Below, one piece after another: positions 1 to 11,989 of a stretch of DNA of 64,000 nt. The stretch is from Achatina immaculata (taxonomy: Eukaryota; Mollusca; Gastropoda; Stylommatophora; Achatinidae). The notes beneath the pieces are model-generated. The model was given only the letters and a program-made list of their open reading frames with translations. It was not told the DNA's origin and did not search any database. Every line of letters begins with the position of its first letter. Position 1 is the stretch's first letter. Location of the stretch: positions 41,234,267 through 41,298,266 of the forward strand of contig CM019696.1 of assembly GCA_009760885.1 (NCBI GenBank), written 5' to 3'. Both the position numbers and the translations under genes were made by a program.

Positions 1-170
1 GTGCTTGTCCGTGGAAGTTTTGTTGGCAGTGTTTAGTGCTTGTCTGTGGTGGTTTTGTTGGCAGTGTTTAGTGCTTGTCCGTGGAAGTTTTGTTGGCAGT
101 GTTTAGTGCTTGTCTGTGGTAGTTTTGTTGGCAGTGTTTAGTGCTTGTCTGTGGTAGTTTTGTTGGCAGT
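1..170. repeat. 35-bp minisatellite, 5 copies, open at the left edge
   Basis: Five copies of a 35-base unit starting GTGCTTGTC and ending GTGTTTA, alternating between two variants (GTCCGTGGAAG and GTCTGTGGTAG). The array probably continues outside the window. Confidence 0.95.
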
Positions 171-570
171 ACAAGTGAAGAACAATATGTGGCTGCTAAA
201 TTTGTTCAGAAAGTCTTTTAGTAGATTAATCTTTGTCTGTTGTGCCACGAGGCATACTGCTGGTCTGTCATGACACAAGGCATAATGTTCGTCTGTCATG
301 ACACAAGTCCTAGTTAGTTTTGATGAAGTCCATCCTCGTTATATTTCCTCCGTAATGAAATGTGGTAATACACTCATAAACTCTTGGAACCAGGTTGGGA
401 AAAATGTAATGATGAATTACGGTAGTTGTTGTGACAACAGAAAAATTTTGAGATGGGGATAAGAAAATGGACAACTTTTAATTGAAATTAGAAAAATGAA
501 ATTAGAAAAATGTTCATTTTGTTCAAATTACTGCAGTGTGATGGTAATTCTACTCATGTCACTGACAATG
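171..570. other. No feature recognised
   Basis: AT-rich sequence with short direct repeats of a CTGTCATGACACAAG-type motif at 266-307. No coding signal seen. Confidence 0.5.
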
Positions 571-830
571 ACCATTTCATTCATTCATTCTTTCGCATGT
601 CCCTTGTGGAACTTTGCCTCCCTAACAGCTCTCTTGAACGCCTTTCGGTTGTGAGCAAGATGCCCTGCTGCTGATGCATCCATTTGCAGGTCATCAACGA
701 TGTCTTGCAGCCATCTTCGCCTTGGTCTTCCTCTCTTTCTTTTTCCCATTATGTATCCTTCCAAGGCGGTCTTCTCTAGACTATCAAGCCTTTAATGTGT
801 CTAAAATTGTGACCATTTCACAGCTACTTA
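571..830 (-). mobile_element. RTE-type LINE family A, 3' end fragment
   Basis: Reverse complement encodes the C-terminal end of a non-LTR reverse transcriptase (the GYIMGKRKRGRP-type basic stretch, then DLQMDAAAAG) followed by a (GAAT)n tail, seen on the + strand as CATTCATTCATT. Same family as 49205-52250. Confidence 0.75.
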
Positions 831-879
831 ATCCTTGGTGTTGTTGCGGAGACACTTTGTCCTGATACTGTCTGGTCAG

Positions 880-1500
880 TCTTGGTGGACTGGTTGATTT
901 GTTGATCTGGCAAACCTCAGCAGTTTTTTTCATCCAGTAAATGTCGGTTCTTTATTTAAAATATCGATTTTTATCTATAACAGTGGCAGTATGGCTCTAA
1001 TTCTACTTGCTTATATAGAATAGTACAGAATTCCTTATGACATAAGTCATATGTTACAGATATCACCATATGGTCGAGTTCTTCACACCACAGATCAGAT
1101 AACAAAAAAGTTATGCTCTGAAACTAAGCACTTAAACACGAAAAGAAAATTATATCTTTCATGATGTGACTTGTTTATTATATTGTCAGTGTTTTCTTTT
1201 TGTATTTTAACAGCGTGTGACACGTCCCACATGTTCATTGTCAACTCAATTATCCATGCCAACATTGATCACATGGGCCATCTCTGCTCTCGGATATTCA
1301 ATATGTGAGGCGTTTGAATGTATAAAATAATTTTGAATGATTTGCTGATGGTGTTGTAATGCAATTAATGAGACATGCCACTTGATTGGACATGTTAATG
1401 ATCTGGAAGAAAAGAAAAGATCACTGTGAGTGGATGTGTCCCTTGCTTTGCCTAGACAGATGATGTTGTAGATAAAGTAGCCAACATTTACAGGAAGATC
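880..1500. other. No feature recognised
   Basis: AT-rich, several short open frames without family resemblance. Confidence 0.5.
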
Positions 1501-1526
1501 ATGAACCAACTAAATGACCGTGGAGC

Positions 1527-1842
1527 GCAGGTGGAAGATCACCAGCCACATGACAGTGAAACATGGATGGAAGATCACCAACCACAAGACAGTGAAACAT
1601 GGATGGAAGATCACCAACCACAAGACAGTGAAACATGGATGGAAGATCACCAACCACATGACAGTGAGACATGGATGGAAGATCACCAACCACATGACAG
1701 TGAGACGTGGATGAAAGATCACCAACCACATGACAGTGAGACATAGATGGAAGATCACCAACCACATGACAGTGAGACATAGATGGAAGATCACCAACCA
1801 CATGACAGTGAGACATGGATGGAAGATCACCAACTAACTAAA
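1527..1842. repeat. 36-bp minisatellite, about 9 copies
   Basis: Unit of 36 bases; because this is 12 codons, the + strand reads a repeating MEDHQPHDSETW and other frames are also open. Variants differ at CATGAC/CAAGAC and GAGAC/GAAAC. TAG occurs in two units, so it is not maintained as a protein. Confidence 0.95.
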
Positions 1843-1849
1843 TGACAGT

Positions 1850-2650
1850 AGAAATTGGAAGTAGCGGTCAGTGAACTGACAAAGTGGCTCATTCTTGTGG
1901 GTGATCTATGCTTGTGAGGAGAAAAGAGGGTTAAAGATAATATAAAAGTGCTAAAAGTTTGAAACAGAAGCTCTGAAAGAGTAAACTTGAATTCTGAACC
2001 CTATTTCTGCCTTGGTCTTCAAATATAGTCATGTGATTTTACAGCATCCACAAAATATATACTATATGCAGGTAGAGAAGGTTTGGTTTTCAAAAATGTC
2101 CAGAGGCATTATCAGACAACTGAACTGGTTGTTTTTCTTGCTTCTCTGCACGTTGGATATAAATTCATTCTGTTGTATGTGCATATGAAGCATTTCATGT
2201 TCGGTTGTTTTATATAATGAAAATGCTTGCAGAGGTTGATATTATGCTTGTACATTTGTAATTACTGGATGCTACAATATTAATGATACCATATGATTAA
2301 AGCTGTTAATCTCATTTTCCTTAAAGATATGTTATAGCATGTACACTGTTAATTAAAGATGAATTATGATATCAAGTGTATTATTAATTGCATACGCACT
2401 GTCTAGAAGTGTGTGAACACACCATCTCCCATGAATGTGTGAGCCACATCCGTACACAAATGCCAGCTTCTAGCTTCCTCAGTCTTGTAAAAAAAAATGA
2501 TAAATAAAATCACGTACATCCATATAATTTGATCCGTTCTTGAAGTTTTGTAATTTAAGTACTTTAGAAGCTAAACTAGGGATTTTATTGTTTTATGTGA
2601 AAACCATTGCAGTTCATCTTAAAACCTTTTGGGCGAGATTTCATTTTGCC
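1850..2650. other. No feature recognised
   Basis: AT-rich spacer without repeats or credible frames. Confidence 0.5.
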
Positions 2651-2654
2651 TAGT

Positions 2655-3065
2655 AGTAGAACTCAGTTGGAAAATAACCAGAGAAATAGGCAGCAAACTG
2701 GACACATTCAAAACAAAATGTCTAAGAAAAATACTCTGTATACAGTGAAATGAATTCAAGACTAAAGCAGGGAGAAGAGAAAGGAGCATGCAGCAGACAG
2801 ACTTAGCAGTGATCAAGAAAAAAAAGGTGGGCATGTATGATGAGAAACATGATGAGGAGAAACAGAGAATCACAAAGCAAGCCATCCAATGGGAGGCATC
2901 TGGAAAAAAAGAAAAGGCCAATCTCAAGAGACCCTAAAGAGAACACTGACAAGAGAGGCTAAGATGATTAGCATCAGATGCCTTGAAGAGATTGAGAATA
3001 GAGGCTCATGGCAAGACACACTGTAAGTCATTATGTGACGCTTGGTGTCACAGGAAGGATTAAGT
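2655..3065 (+). mobile_element. RTE-type LINE family B, decayed C-terminal fragment
   Basis: Shows the family B order: KCLRKIL-like, a GH-like segment, a basic RKRG-like run, REAKM, LEEIEN, then the shared 3' end (ATGTGACGCTTGG, GGAAGGAT). Heavily mutated. Confidence 0.65.
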
Positions 3066-3069
3066 TGTA

Positions 3070-3870
3070 AGTCTTATAACTAAATTGGACATTATACGTT
3101 TATTGAAAAGAAACTTGAAAATTGATATGGTGATACAGTGGATAACTTAAAGCAGTACTAAATGTCCAAAACATTCTGTGGTCAAGAATTATCATCTTGC
3201 TTTGTAATATAAAAGGCATTTGTATCTCATAATCAAATTCTGGTGGAAAATTTGATGGTTGCTGGACCAGGGAACTAAACAGACATGGGTACCTCACAGA
3301 TACAGTGATTCTGGTTCCTATTCTGAGATCTGTGGGGAAAAAATGATCACAAAGCCCTACTTGGCATGGCATATGATGATGCTGGTTCCTATACTAGTGC
3401 CAACATTACCACATAATTAATGCATTCTTTGATGTCCATGCTCTTTTTTTTTTCTCTTCTTATTTTGTTCAAGCATTTCTCTGTTTCCCTTGATCTGTTC
3501 TTTTACTGAAGATTTTTCCTGTGATATTGTTGGTGGCTATATGACGTATGTCTCTTGATGACATAGCTAGATAACTGCGATGATCTCTTCCATACTTTCT
3601 TCGGTAATTTGTTATTGTTCACTGATGCATTTTCTCCGAGAACCTACATTTGTTTTTCGGCCAGGAGAGGGAGGTATGGTATAATTTACATAATTACAAA
3701 AACTGAATTCCTAAGATGAATTCCTGCTTGCACAGGAGCAAGATAAGATAAACTGTGTGGTTGGTTAGGATAATCATCACTGCTCACCAGACATATGTAC
3801 ATGATATAATCTCCTCTGCTTCAGTGTTAGAGCCGGGTCAGCTACAGTACTATGATGATTTAAAATTCTT
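3070..3870. other. No feature recognised
   Basis: AT-rich; contains a T-rich run near 3447. No coding signal. Confidence 0.45.
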
Positions 3871-3874
3871 TTTA

Positions 3875-4060
3875 TACCCAAAGGGCAGGGATCGCCATAG
3901 TCCCCATGGTGGTGGAGTCTGCTAAAGAAGTATTGCACGCTCCCTGCTTTTTAGCTGTACTCCAGGACTGAAAAAGTAGCGGGCATAACCTGCTCCCGCG
4001 CTGATACGATGATGTGGCTCAACATCTCTACAGCATTGGCTGCAAACAACAACAGCTCGC
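3875..4060 (+). repeat. Dispersed repeat R1, copy 1
   Basis: Segment running from AGGGATCGCCATAG through GTGGAGTCTGCTAAAGAAG to GCATTGGCTGCAAACAAC. Related copies: 18660-18850 and 27350-27570 (+), 4780-4875 and 5065-5200 (-). No reading frame is conserved, so it is probably a non-coding mobile element of unknown class. Confidence 0.7.
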
Positions 4061-4084
4061 AGTTATGGGGAGTTTGTACAAGTA

Positions 4085-4265
4085 CCCAAAGTATGATCTG
4101 TCCACTTGGTACCATGCTCTGGTTTCTCATGGCAAAAGTCAGTGGTTCACATCCAGCAGAAGGTATCCTAGTCACTCAGCTGTAGAAATGAGCACCCTTC
4201 TTCTAGAGCTGGAATGCAGCCAGATGTATGCTGACAGGTCAGAAAATATGGTGATTAACACATTA
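4085..4265 (+). mobile_element. tRNA-derived SINE family S2, decayed copy
   Basis: Shares the body of the S2 family (CTCTGGTTTCTCATGGC, then GAAATGAGCACCC, GAATGCAGCCAG, CTGACAGGTCA) with the copies at 31337-31599, 42556-42785 and 60216-60393. Confidence 0.6.
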
Positions 4266-4774
4266 TACAGTTACAAACACAGCATAAGAGGGTTTACCTT
4301 TACATGTTTTCATTTACTCTCAGATATTTAATCCTGAACATCAGCGTTATTTCACCAAGTGCATTCAGATTTTCTATCATACTAGACTCTATGAAGATGT
4401 TAATGGTGTCTGTAGCTCCAGTATCTGTCCATCTAGTACTAAAGACGCGGCTGGTCTTGCCAGCTGGTCTGTTCTTTCATTTCCAGGAACAACTGATTCT
4501 CCTGGGACAGAAATGAATAACTGTTATAGTCTGTATTTAGATGGGCCATTACCTCTACTGGGCCAATTTTTCTTTTCTTCTTTTTCAAAAGACAGTCACT
4601 GAATTCTCAAATAGACTAGTATTGGGAAGAAAATGAAAGCAAGATAAAAGGACATAAGAGACATTAAGGAGGATAAAAAGTAAGAAAAGGAACATTCCAG
4701 AAAGAGAAAATGGTGAAATGGATATACTCTTTAAAGTGAGCTTCAAGAGCTGTGAGACACTCATTTTTCTCAGT

Positions 4775-5200
4775 CTCCCTGGAACTGTGAACTGGTGTTC
4801 TTTGTAGCTGATGCTGTGAAGATGTTACTGCACAGAAGAGTGTCGGATTGGGAGCAAGTTACACCAGTTTTTTTCAGTCCCAGAGTGGGTGAGACGACCT
4901 ATAAGAAGATATATGTGCTCTTGGAATCAACAGTTGGCAAGAAAAGATCAAGAACAAAGAGGAATGAAGACATGTCATGTTTGCATTGAGCCTTGGAAAG
5001 CTGCTACTTCAGCAGCTGCTCAGAGAAGAAGAGTGAAGCTAAAAAAGCAAGAGGTGTGCATTGCTTCTTTAGCCAACTCCACCACCATGGGGAGTAAGGT
5101 GATCCCTGCCCTGACATCCAGGCTAGTCCTGTTACTTGGTACACCAACAGAGAGGTGGGATACGGTCTTGGTCAGTTCAATCCTGACACCAGCATGTCAG
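4775..5200 (-). repeat. Dispersed repeat R1, copy split in two
   Basis: 4780-4875 and 5065-5200 are reverse-complement matches to the two halves of R1, separated by about 190 bases of unrelated sequence, which suggests an insertion or rearrangement. Confidence 0.5.
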
Positions 5201-5569
5201 ATATGGGCTGCTGATTGTCACATCAGACAGCATCTTCACCCCAGCATGAAAATATGTACACTCAAATGGCCTGTCCTTCGCAGAGCATTTGCTTTCTTAA
5301 TAGTTAATGTGAAAACATCTCACTGCCTAGCCAGAATGTGACTGGTGTTTATATCAGTGACTCCTTGGACAACTGTTTCCTCTTCTGCCCCTTTCATTTT
5401 CTTGGAACCATGTCCACCATTATTGTTGTGTCTGTGGCATCGTGATGTTTATAATGACCAAGGGGTAACCTCTTTCCTCGATGGATCTGAGGTACCAGTT
5501 TTCATCCATGTCCAGTTCTTCTGAGATGCTTTTGTTGCTCTTATTCTTTCAAGATGCTTCAGGGGCTTT

Positions 5570-5705
5570 TCTGTAACAATCTTACATCCTTCCTGTGATG
5601 TTAGACATCACATAGGGCCCACATGGTAGTTCGTCAAGATGTCCTGTCTTCGGCGAATTTTTCAGTCTCATCATGGGATGTTATGCCCATTGGACTGGCC
5701 TCTCT
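5570..5705 (-). mobile_element. LINE family B, 3' terminal fragment
   Basis: Reverse complement carries AREA, DEIEKFAEDR-like, LPCGPY and the 3' end seen at 8880-8910 and 22560. Confidence 0.65.
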
Positions 5706-6490
5706 TAACAATGTTAACAATACAGGTACAGAAAAAATGTGCGGAAAACACAGATGGCAATTCAGATTTTATTGAACATATAAATAAATAATGCACATCC
5801 AAATTTTAGACAAAAAAAAAAAGACAGAAATAACAGCTGCAGTGATTTGGATCTGTGTAAAACATATTGGTGGGTTTCTTAATAACAAATATTGCAATTA
5901 AAACAAAAAAAGGAAATTAATTATTTGGGGTTACAAGCAATTAAATAGCAAACAATAATGAAGGCAGTTCATAAATTGTGTTATGACATCACAAAATATG
6001 TCTCCGTATTCTAAGATGTCACATATAAGGGGATCTTCACAAGCATTTGCACTTGTTAAAAATAAAATTATTTAATTTATGGTGATGATCTTCTTAATAT
6101 AACCACAAATGACATACTTTGATAATTTTGTTTAAAATACTGATAATGACAAAATGAACTTGATCAAAACTGTCTTGCAATATTTGTCCTGTAAAAATGG
6201 TTAATATGTGCATCATAATTACTGTAGTTTCAAATTTTATGTTAGCTAAACAATAAAACAAATAACTGAAGATAGATTAAATCTTTAAATTCATTTTTAA
6301 GAATGTTGACAATGATTTTATCCATAATGCATTGCAATATAATGAAGGTATTTTAATCTACTAATTTTTTTGCTGTTTCCTTGGAAGGAAAAAAGTACTG
6401 ACATGAGGATCATTTTGTGGTACCAAGTCACATTCACACACATGACAGAATGCATGTAGAAAATTAAGACACCTAAGAAACAGGACTGGG
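5706..6490. other. No feature recognised
   Basis: Very AT-rich spacer, no open frames of note. Confidence 0.5.
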
Positions 6491-6499
6491 AATACATAA

Positions 6500-7225
6500 A
6501 TAAATGTCTTCAGCATCAATACATGAAGGTAATATCTGTGGCTTCATCAAAGGAAAAGGCACAAGCAATGCCATAAATATATTGAGAACACTGATGGAAA
6601 GATCAAAAGAAGTAAAGACAAACCTCTACTTATGCTTCATAGACTACTGTAAAGGATTCGATAAAGTGAGACACACGGAAATGATAAGAATGCTGGAAGA
6701 CATCAACATAGATGGGGAAACTCATCAAAAAACACTGGCAGCAATCAGCAGCAATAAAGGTTGAGAACCAAATAGGAGCATTCCAAGACATAAAATTGGG
6801 AGTGAGACAAGGATGTGTTCCATCTCCTGACCTCTTTTCATTGTACAGCGAAAACATAATGAGAAGTATAGAGAGTTTGCCAGGAATATCAATTGGTGGT
6901 TACAACCTTAACAACTTAAGATAATGCAGATGATCAGATGAAGCCACTGACAACAATTATTGAAGAAAGAAGCTGGCGATGGTTGGGACATGTTCTCCGA
7001 ATGACTGACAACTCACTACCAAAAATAGCACTAAGATGGACACCACAGGGGAACAGAAGTAAGGGTAGACCAAAAGAGACATGGAGAAGAACAACAGAAA
7101 GGATGTTAAGCAATAGAGGGCTCACCTGGGCAAGAGCAGAAAAAAAGGCGAAGGACAGGCATTTGTGGAAAACCCTTGGGAAGCCCCAAGTGCCCTGGGC
7201 ACTTAAGGTTCAGAGAGAGAGATGA
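6500..7225 (+). mobile_element. RTE-type LINE family C, reverse transcriptase C-terminal half
   Basis: Frames 6504-6764 and 6712-6924 read reverse transcriptase: CGFIKGKGTSNAI, LYLCFIDYCKGFDKV, then GVRQGCVPSPDLFSLYSE and GGYNLNNLR. The catalytic YADD is lost at the break near 6925. Then 6938-7225 gives the C-terminal RSWRWLGHVLRM, GRPKETWRRT and KDRHLWKTLGKPQVPWA, ending in a GAGAGAGA tail. Frameshifted, so dead. Confidence 0.85.
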
Positions 7226-7990
7226 TCAGTTCTGATTGCTAAAAGTGAAGGGGAGCTACAGGCTCTTCAGGACATTGTGGTTTGTGAAAGTAACAGTAAA
7301 GGTCTCAGCCTGAATAAAAAGAAGACTGAAGTGATGGTCATCTCAAAGAAAAGAATCCCACCAAAATGCAGCATTACCATCAATGGCACAGAACTGAAAC
7401 AAGTTGATAGATTCAAGTACTTAGGAATGATTACAACAGCTGATGGGAAATGTCACAGTGAAATAAAAAAAGCAGATGTGCTCAGGCCAAGTCAGCATTC
7501 CAGAAAATGAGAAACATCTTGTGCAACAGATCCATATCAATGGAAACAAGATTCCGAGTACTTAAAATGTTACATCGAGCCAATTTTGTTTTATAGATGT
7601 GAAGCATGGTCCATGAATAAGAGAGTACAGTGAGAAATGGAGGTCATGGAAATGTGGTTTATAAGAAGGATGTTTAAGGTACCATGGACAGCTAAGAAAA
7701 CCAATGAAGAAGTCTTAAAGAGGCTGGAGTTAAAAAGCAAATTACAGCAGAGATCAGTGGCAGACAAATGAGATTTATAGGACATTTTCTGAGAAGAGGA
7801 AAACTGGAACACACTGTGACAACTGGAAAAATTGAGGGAAGAAGAGAGAGAGAAGTTACTGGATGGACTGTCAGTGTGGTTAGGAAGAAAGATACTGGCG
7901 GATCTCATAATCAAGTCAAAAGACAAGGAATTGTGGAGAGAAATGATTGCCTACGCCACGTGGCATAGCACTTGATTGATTGATTGAATA
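7226..7990 (+). mobile_element. RTE-type LINE family D, reverse transcriptase C-terminus
   Basis: Reads GLSLNKKKTEVMVISKK and FKYLGMITTADGKCHSEIKK, then a decayed EVMEMWFIRRMFKVPWTAKK segment and RFIGHFLRRGKLEH with TTGKIEGRREREV. It ends at a TTGATTGATTGATTGA tail (7973-7987), the 3' microsatellite of this LINE type. Stops and frameshifts throughout. Confidence 0.85.
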
Positions 7991-8034
7991 TCTGTATTCT
8001 CACTACAGACATCAACTTTGTCCATTATGTTAAC

Positions 8035-8910
8035 ATTACATGCACTGTTTGCATTCAAAAGTTATAAGCACAAAAACTATGTTAAGATTATTCAATTCAA
8101 ATGTAATATCCACCCTCATTTATGCATGTGAAAGCTGGAAAACAATTAAAGGTGCCATGCCAACTGGCATTGGCTATTATGCTTCTCCAGAGTACACGAT
8201 CCTTCATGCAGGCCATCAGCTCAGTTGGTGATCTCCTCTCACACCATCCCGTCAGACTGTCCAGTATCATTTCTCTTGGTCTTCCTCTTGATCTTCTTCC
8301 TTCTATTTTGTTCCTGTTATAATATTTTCAATGCCCCCTCTTCTCACTGCATATCCTATGAAAGTACATTGTCTCTCTCTGTCTCTCCAGCTCTTCTCAT
8401 ATATTCTTCATTAGTTATTTTTGCTGTCCAGGGGATTCGCAACATTCTTCTAATAAACCACATTTCTGTTGCTTCCAATGATTTCTATGCAGACCTGCCT
8501 ATTGTCCATGATTCACTTCCATTAATTCCAAATTAGACTATCAAAAACAAATGTCTAAGGAAAATACTCGGTATAAAGTGGAACAAATTCAAGAACAATG
8601 CAGAGATAAGACAGATAAGCAAACAACAACTTGTCTCATGGGTTATCAGAAAAAGAAGATGGACATATGTTGGTCATGAGATGAGAAGAAACAAACAAAA
8701 GATCCTCCAAACAAGCTATCAAGTGGAGCTCAACAGGCCAAAGAAAAAGAGGTCAACCACGTAAAACTCTAAAGAGGAAATTGTTAAGAGGCCAGTTCAG
8801 TGGGCATAACATCCCTTGATGAGGTTGAAAAACTTGCCGAAGACGGGAAATCTTGATGAACTACCATGTGGGCCTTATGTGGCGTTTAGCGGCATGGGAA
8901 GGATGTAAGA
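8035..8910 (+). mobile_element. LINE family B fragment, interrupted by family D
   Basis: 8035-8145 reads KVISTKTMLRLFNSNVISTL and CESWKT; 8530-8910 resumes with NKCLRKILGIKWN-like, TCLMGYQKKKMDICWS-like and the family 3' end. The middle (about 8150-8530) is a family D piece in the opposite orientation, so the D insertion is younger. Confidence 0.75.
8150..8535 (-). mobile_element. LINE family D fragment inside family B
   Basis: Reverse complement reads SLEATEMWFIRRMLRIPWTA and TNEEYMRRAGE, the same segment as 7640-7760, inserted into the family B copy. Confidence 0.75.
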
Positions 8911-8929
8911 TGCTGGAGCACCAACCAGG

Positions 8930-10500
8930 GTGGGAAGGAAGGCATGCAGGAAATGCACTACAAACAACCAACATCACAGCACATTTGTCCAGAAGCTCTA
9001 GATATCAGGGTGTTTAAAGACAAGGAACAAGGGAATGTTCTAACTGCCAGTATAATGCTGTGTCTTTTACATGTTCTTCTGCTAACAGACCAGAGGAAAC
9101 AACTGGGTGCTGTATCACAAATAACTCAGGGAAAACATTGTGTTATTTTAATGATGGGACAGAGAAAGAGCCTACACTGCTAATGATTATTATATAAACT
9201 GCCTGTTTCTAAGAATTGCTGGTGACATTTATGCATAGATTTATCACCTGAAGTTGTTTTGTTTACCCCATTATGAAGTTTCATCACTTGATCATCACGG
9301 ATTTCTTGCTTGTAAACCACATCAGAACCACACTCATGGCTCACTTTTAACTGGATAATGCAGTTTTTCCTGTTTTCCCTCGAATGTGTTACAACTCGAT
9401 GCTTGCAGCAGAAATTTTCACAAATAAGATTCAAGGTGGCTTGAATGCAGTAAAGAACTAGAACACAGTGTCAATGTTGGATCTTGAAAAAGGCCATGGT
9501 TCGAGTCCCAGGTAATTTTTCTTTCTCTGATGCCTAAAAATGCTTTGTGATTTTTGTCCAAGTCTAACCATACAGTACTGTGCTATGTTACATAATGGTT
9601 GCAGCATGACTACTTTATTTAAAAAATAATAATAAAATGCCCCTAAAGTAAGATTTTACTGCCTGTGAGGGATGTTTAGTGTTGAATGAAAAATATTCAT
9701 AGCTCAAACTTCAAAGTTTTGTTTCATACATTTTTATGGAAAGATTTTTAAAAACCCATAACTAAGAAAAGCACTGGACAGTCTGGCAGTATGAGCTGGG
9801 TGTATATTAAAATGAGATTGAAGAGAAAATAAAGCAGACAGCGTGACAGAAGATCTTTACCTATAACTGCTTTGAACAATCTGAAAGACAAGAATACATG
9901 GCTGTGACCTGCTGTTTATCAGTTACTTGTTCTATATTATCACTGCTTAAAAGTTTATTTTTCAGTAAAATTCCATCTCATTTTGTGGAGGACAATGGAC
10001 GGTATATGGTAAACCTGAAATTATACAGTCTTTATCTCTGCCCCTAACATCAATGGAGGTCTGAATGCTCAGTACAAATTACAAACAAAAGCTGCTCTTG
10101 CTTGAGAGCAGAAGAAACTTTAGCACAAAAAGGGCAAGGGATGTCACATATTAAAAAGCTGAAACATGGACAATGGGACTCAAATAAAATATCAAGGTCA
10201 AGGTGGTTTTTAAAAAATGTGGTTACAGAAGGCAATTTAACTCTTTCGTGAAATCTGAACATAAGATATGAACTTCATTTACAAATTCAAGAAGCAATAT
10301 ACAACATAAAACATCTGAAAATGTCAGAAAATATACAAACATTTGCATTATATCAGCTAGTTAGCTTTCTAAATAATAAATATTCACAACACATCTGTTT
10401 GAGGTAATGAGTACGACTCAGAGCCAAGCCCTGTCTACCGAGACAGTTACGTCCAAACAAAAATCTGGCACTGGACACTGCCTTCAAAATAATAATAAAA
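8930..10500. other. No confident feature
   Basis: Mixed AT-rich sequence. A short GGTTCGAGTCCC at 9497-9508 looks like a lone tRNA B-box, perhaps an old SINE, but no A-box is in place. A 84-codon minus-strand frame at 9180-9434 has Cys and His but matches nothing I know. Confidence 0.4.
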
Positions 10501-10529
10501 CAATTATACTTTCTAAAACAACGTCTTGG

Positions 10530-11432
10530 AACAATGGTCTGTATATTAATGATACTTAATATCTTCACAACATGCTTGGGATGATGGCCTGTATATTAAT
10601 GATACTTAATATCTTCACAACATGCTTGGGACGATGGCCTGTATATTAACTCTTCCCGTACCGCGCTACCCTTTAAGTCCAGTTCCGGTTTTACCGTCGG
10701 ATCCCACGCCACCCTTTAAGTATTCTGATTTTTTTTTCGTTGAAAACTTGATGCAACTTTTCATTTAGCCAACCAGAACTCTTCTGCTCCAAAGTTACGC
10801 TATTTTAGCATCCGGGCAGGCTGGAAATGGAAGGAGATCACGAAGTGGATCGATTTCAGTAATTTTTTCTACTTTTTTCGAGGTTGGTTGGTAAAAAGGT
10901 CATACTGACCGACCAGACCTAGCTTACTAAATGTGTTTTTCACATCTGTAGACCTGTTAGATTTATTGGATATCAAAAGCATCCGCAATTATCGATGTTT
11001 CGGTTCCGGAATATACATTCTGCAGGATTCTGGCACATTTCAGGTATGTAAAACTTTGATTTTAGTGCTCAGCCCTAAAAAATATTTTTAGCGCCAAAAT
11101 ATCGTTCGATCTTTTCAGAACAGTTGTTTTTTTTCTATTCTTTGTTTTTTTAAAATGATAAATAACTTCATTTATGGATTCTTCTTTCATTTCCACTTAT
11201 TTTAATATGAGATACACACGTGTTGATGAAGGAGTTTGTTTGTTACAATGAATTTTATAAAGGGACCCCCTTATATGAAAACACCCGCTCGGCCATGTAA
11301 CATCATCATCGGTACCAACTTAACGTCCGTGTTTTTTTACATGGTACGGAAAGAGTTAATGATAATATCTTCACAACATGCTTGGGACGATGGCCTGTAT
11401 ATTAATGATACTTAATATCTTCACAACATGCT
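10530..11432. repeat. 50-bp tandem repeat interrupted by a TTAA element
   Basis: Units of 50 bases (GATACTTAATATCTTCAC ... CTGTATATTAAT) occur at about 10550-10649 and 11360-11432. The third unit is split by the element at 10650-11355. Confidence 0.85.
10650..11355. mobile_element. piggyBac-like non-autonomous TTAA element, copy 1
   Basis: 706 bases bounded by inverted ends CTCTTCCCGTACC / GGTACGGAAAGAG and flanked by TTAA on both sides. Removing it and one TTAA restores the surrounding 50-bp repeat exactly (TATATTAATGATA), which proves the TTAA target duplication. No transposase frame remains. TTAA targeting is the hallmark of the piggyBac superfamily; assignment beyond that is inference. 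Confidence 0.88.
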
Positions 11433-11769
11433 GCAAACAGTATTTCTGCAAAAATGGTGGTAGCGAATAAAGACTGATAACAGGCTGCTATATACATCCA
11501 CTTATTCTGGCAGTAAACTACTGAATCCTTCAAGCTCACTGTGAAAAAAATGTATCCTTAAATTCTGACACTCATCCCTGCTTGGGAAGAGGACACTTTT
11601 TCCTTTGTCCGATTCTGTTTAAAACAACTGTCACAATTTATTAAGGGGAAACAACTCTTATTGCATGAATTATTTAACCCTGTCAATCTCTTAAAGCGAA
11701 GATTACCTGCAAGTAAAATTATTTTAAAAACAATTTACTTTTCACAACCATATACTAGCTGGTTCAATG

Positions 11770-11985
11770 AAATATTATACTCATCTTGCAGGCCTCATGG
11801 TGGAACTTCTATCTATCAAGTGCTGCATCTACTGACACTCATGGCCATAACTCCATAACTTTTTGTTTTGTGTCCTCTCTCCATGCCATCTTACCAATCC
11901 ATCCAGGACTTTCTCTCTTGGTCTACCCCAGCCTCTTTTCCCCCTCAAACTTTCCTCTTGTCACAATGTGATGGAAAATCTGATG
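11770..11985 (-). mobile_element. Possible LINE C-terminal fragment
   Basis: Reverse complement has a basic Lys/Arg/Gly stretch followed by a Trp-containing run, as in the end of RTE-type reverse transcriptases. Weak. Confidence 0.35.
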
Positions 11986-11989
11986 AACT

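Noticed and set aside
674..865. 63-codon hydrophobic frame
   Set aside because: Antisense of the LINE family A C-terminus; the same shadow appears at the other LINE A copies.
1499..1833. Open frames of 12-residue repeats on both strands
   Set aside because: 36-bp minisatellite translation with stops in two units and no start or splice context.
9180..9434. 84-codon minus-strand frame with several Cys and His
   Set aside because: No recognisable motif spacing, no splice or promoter context, and length within chance.
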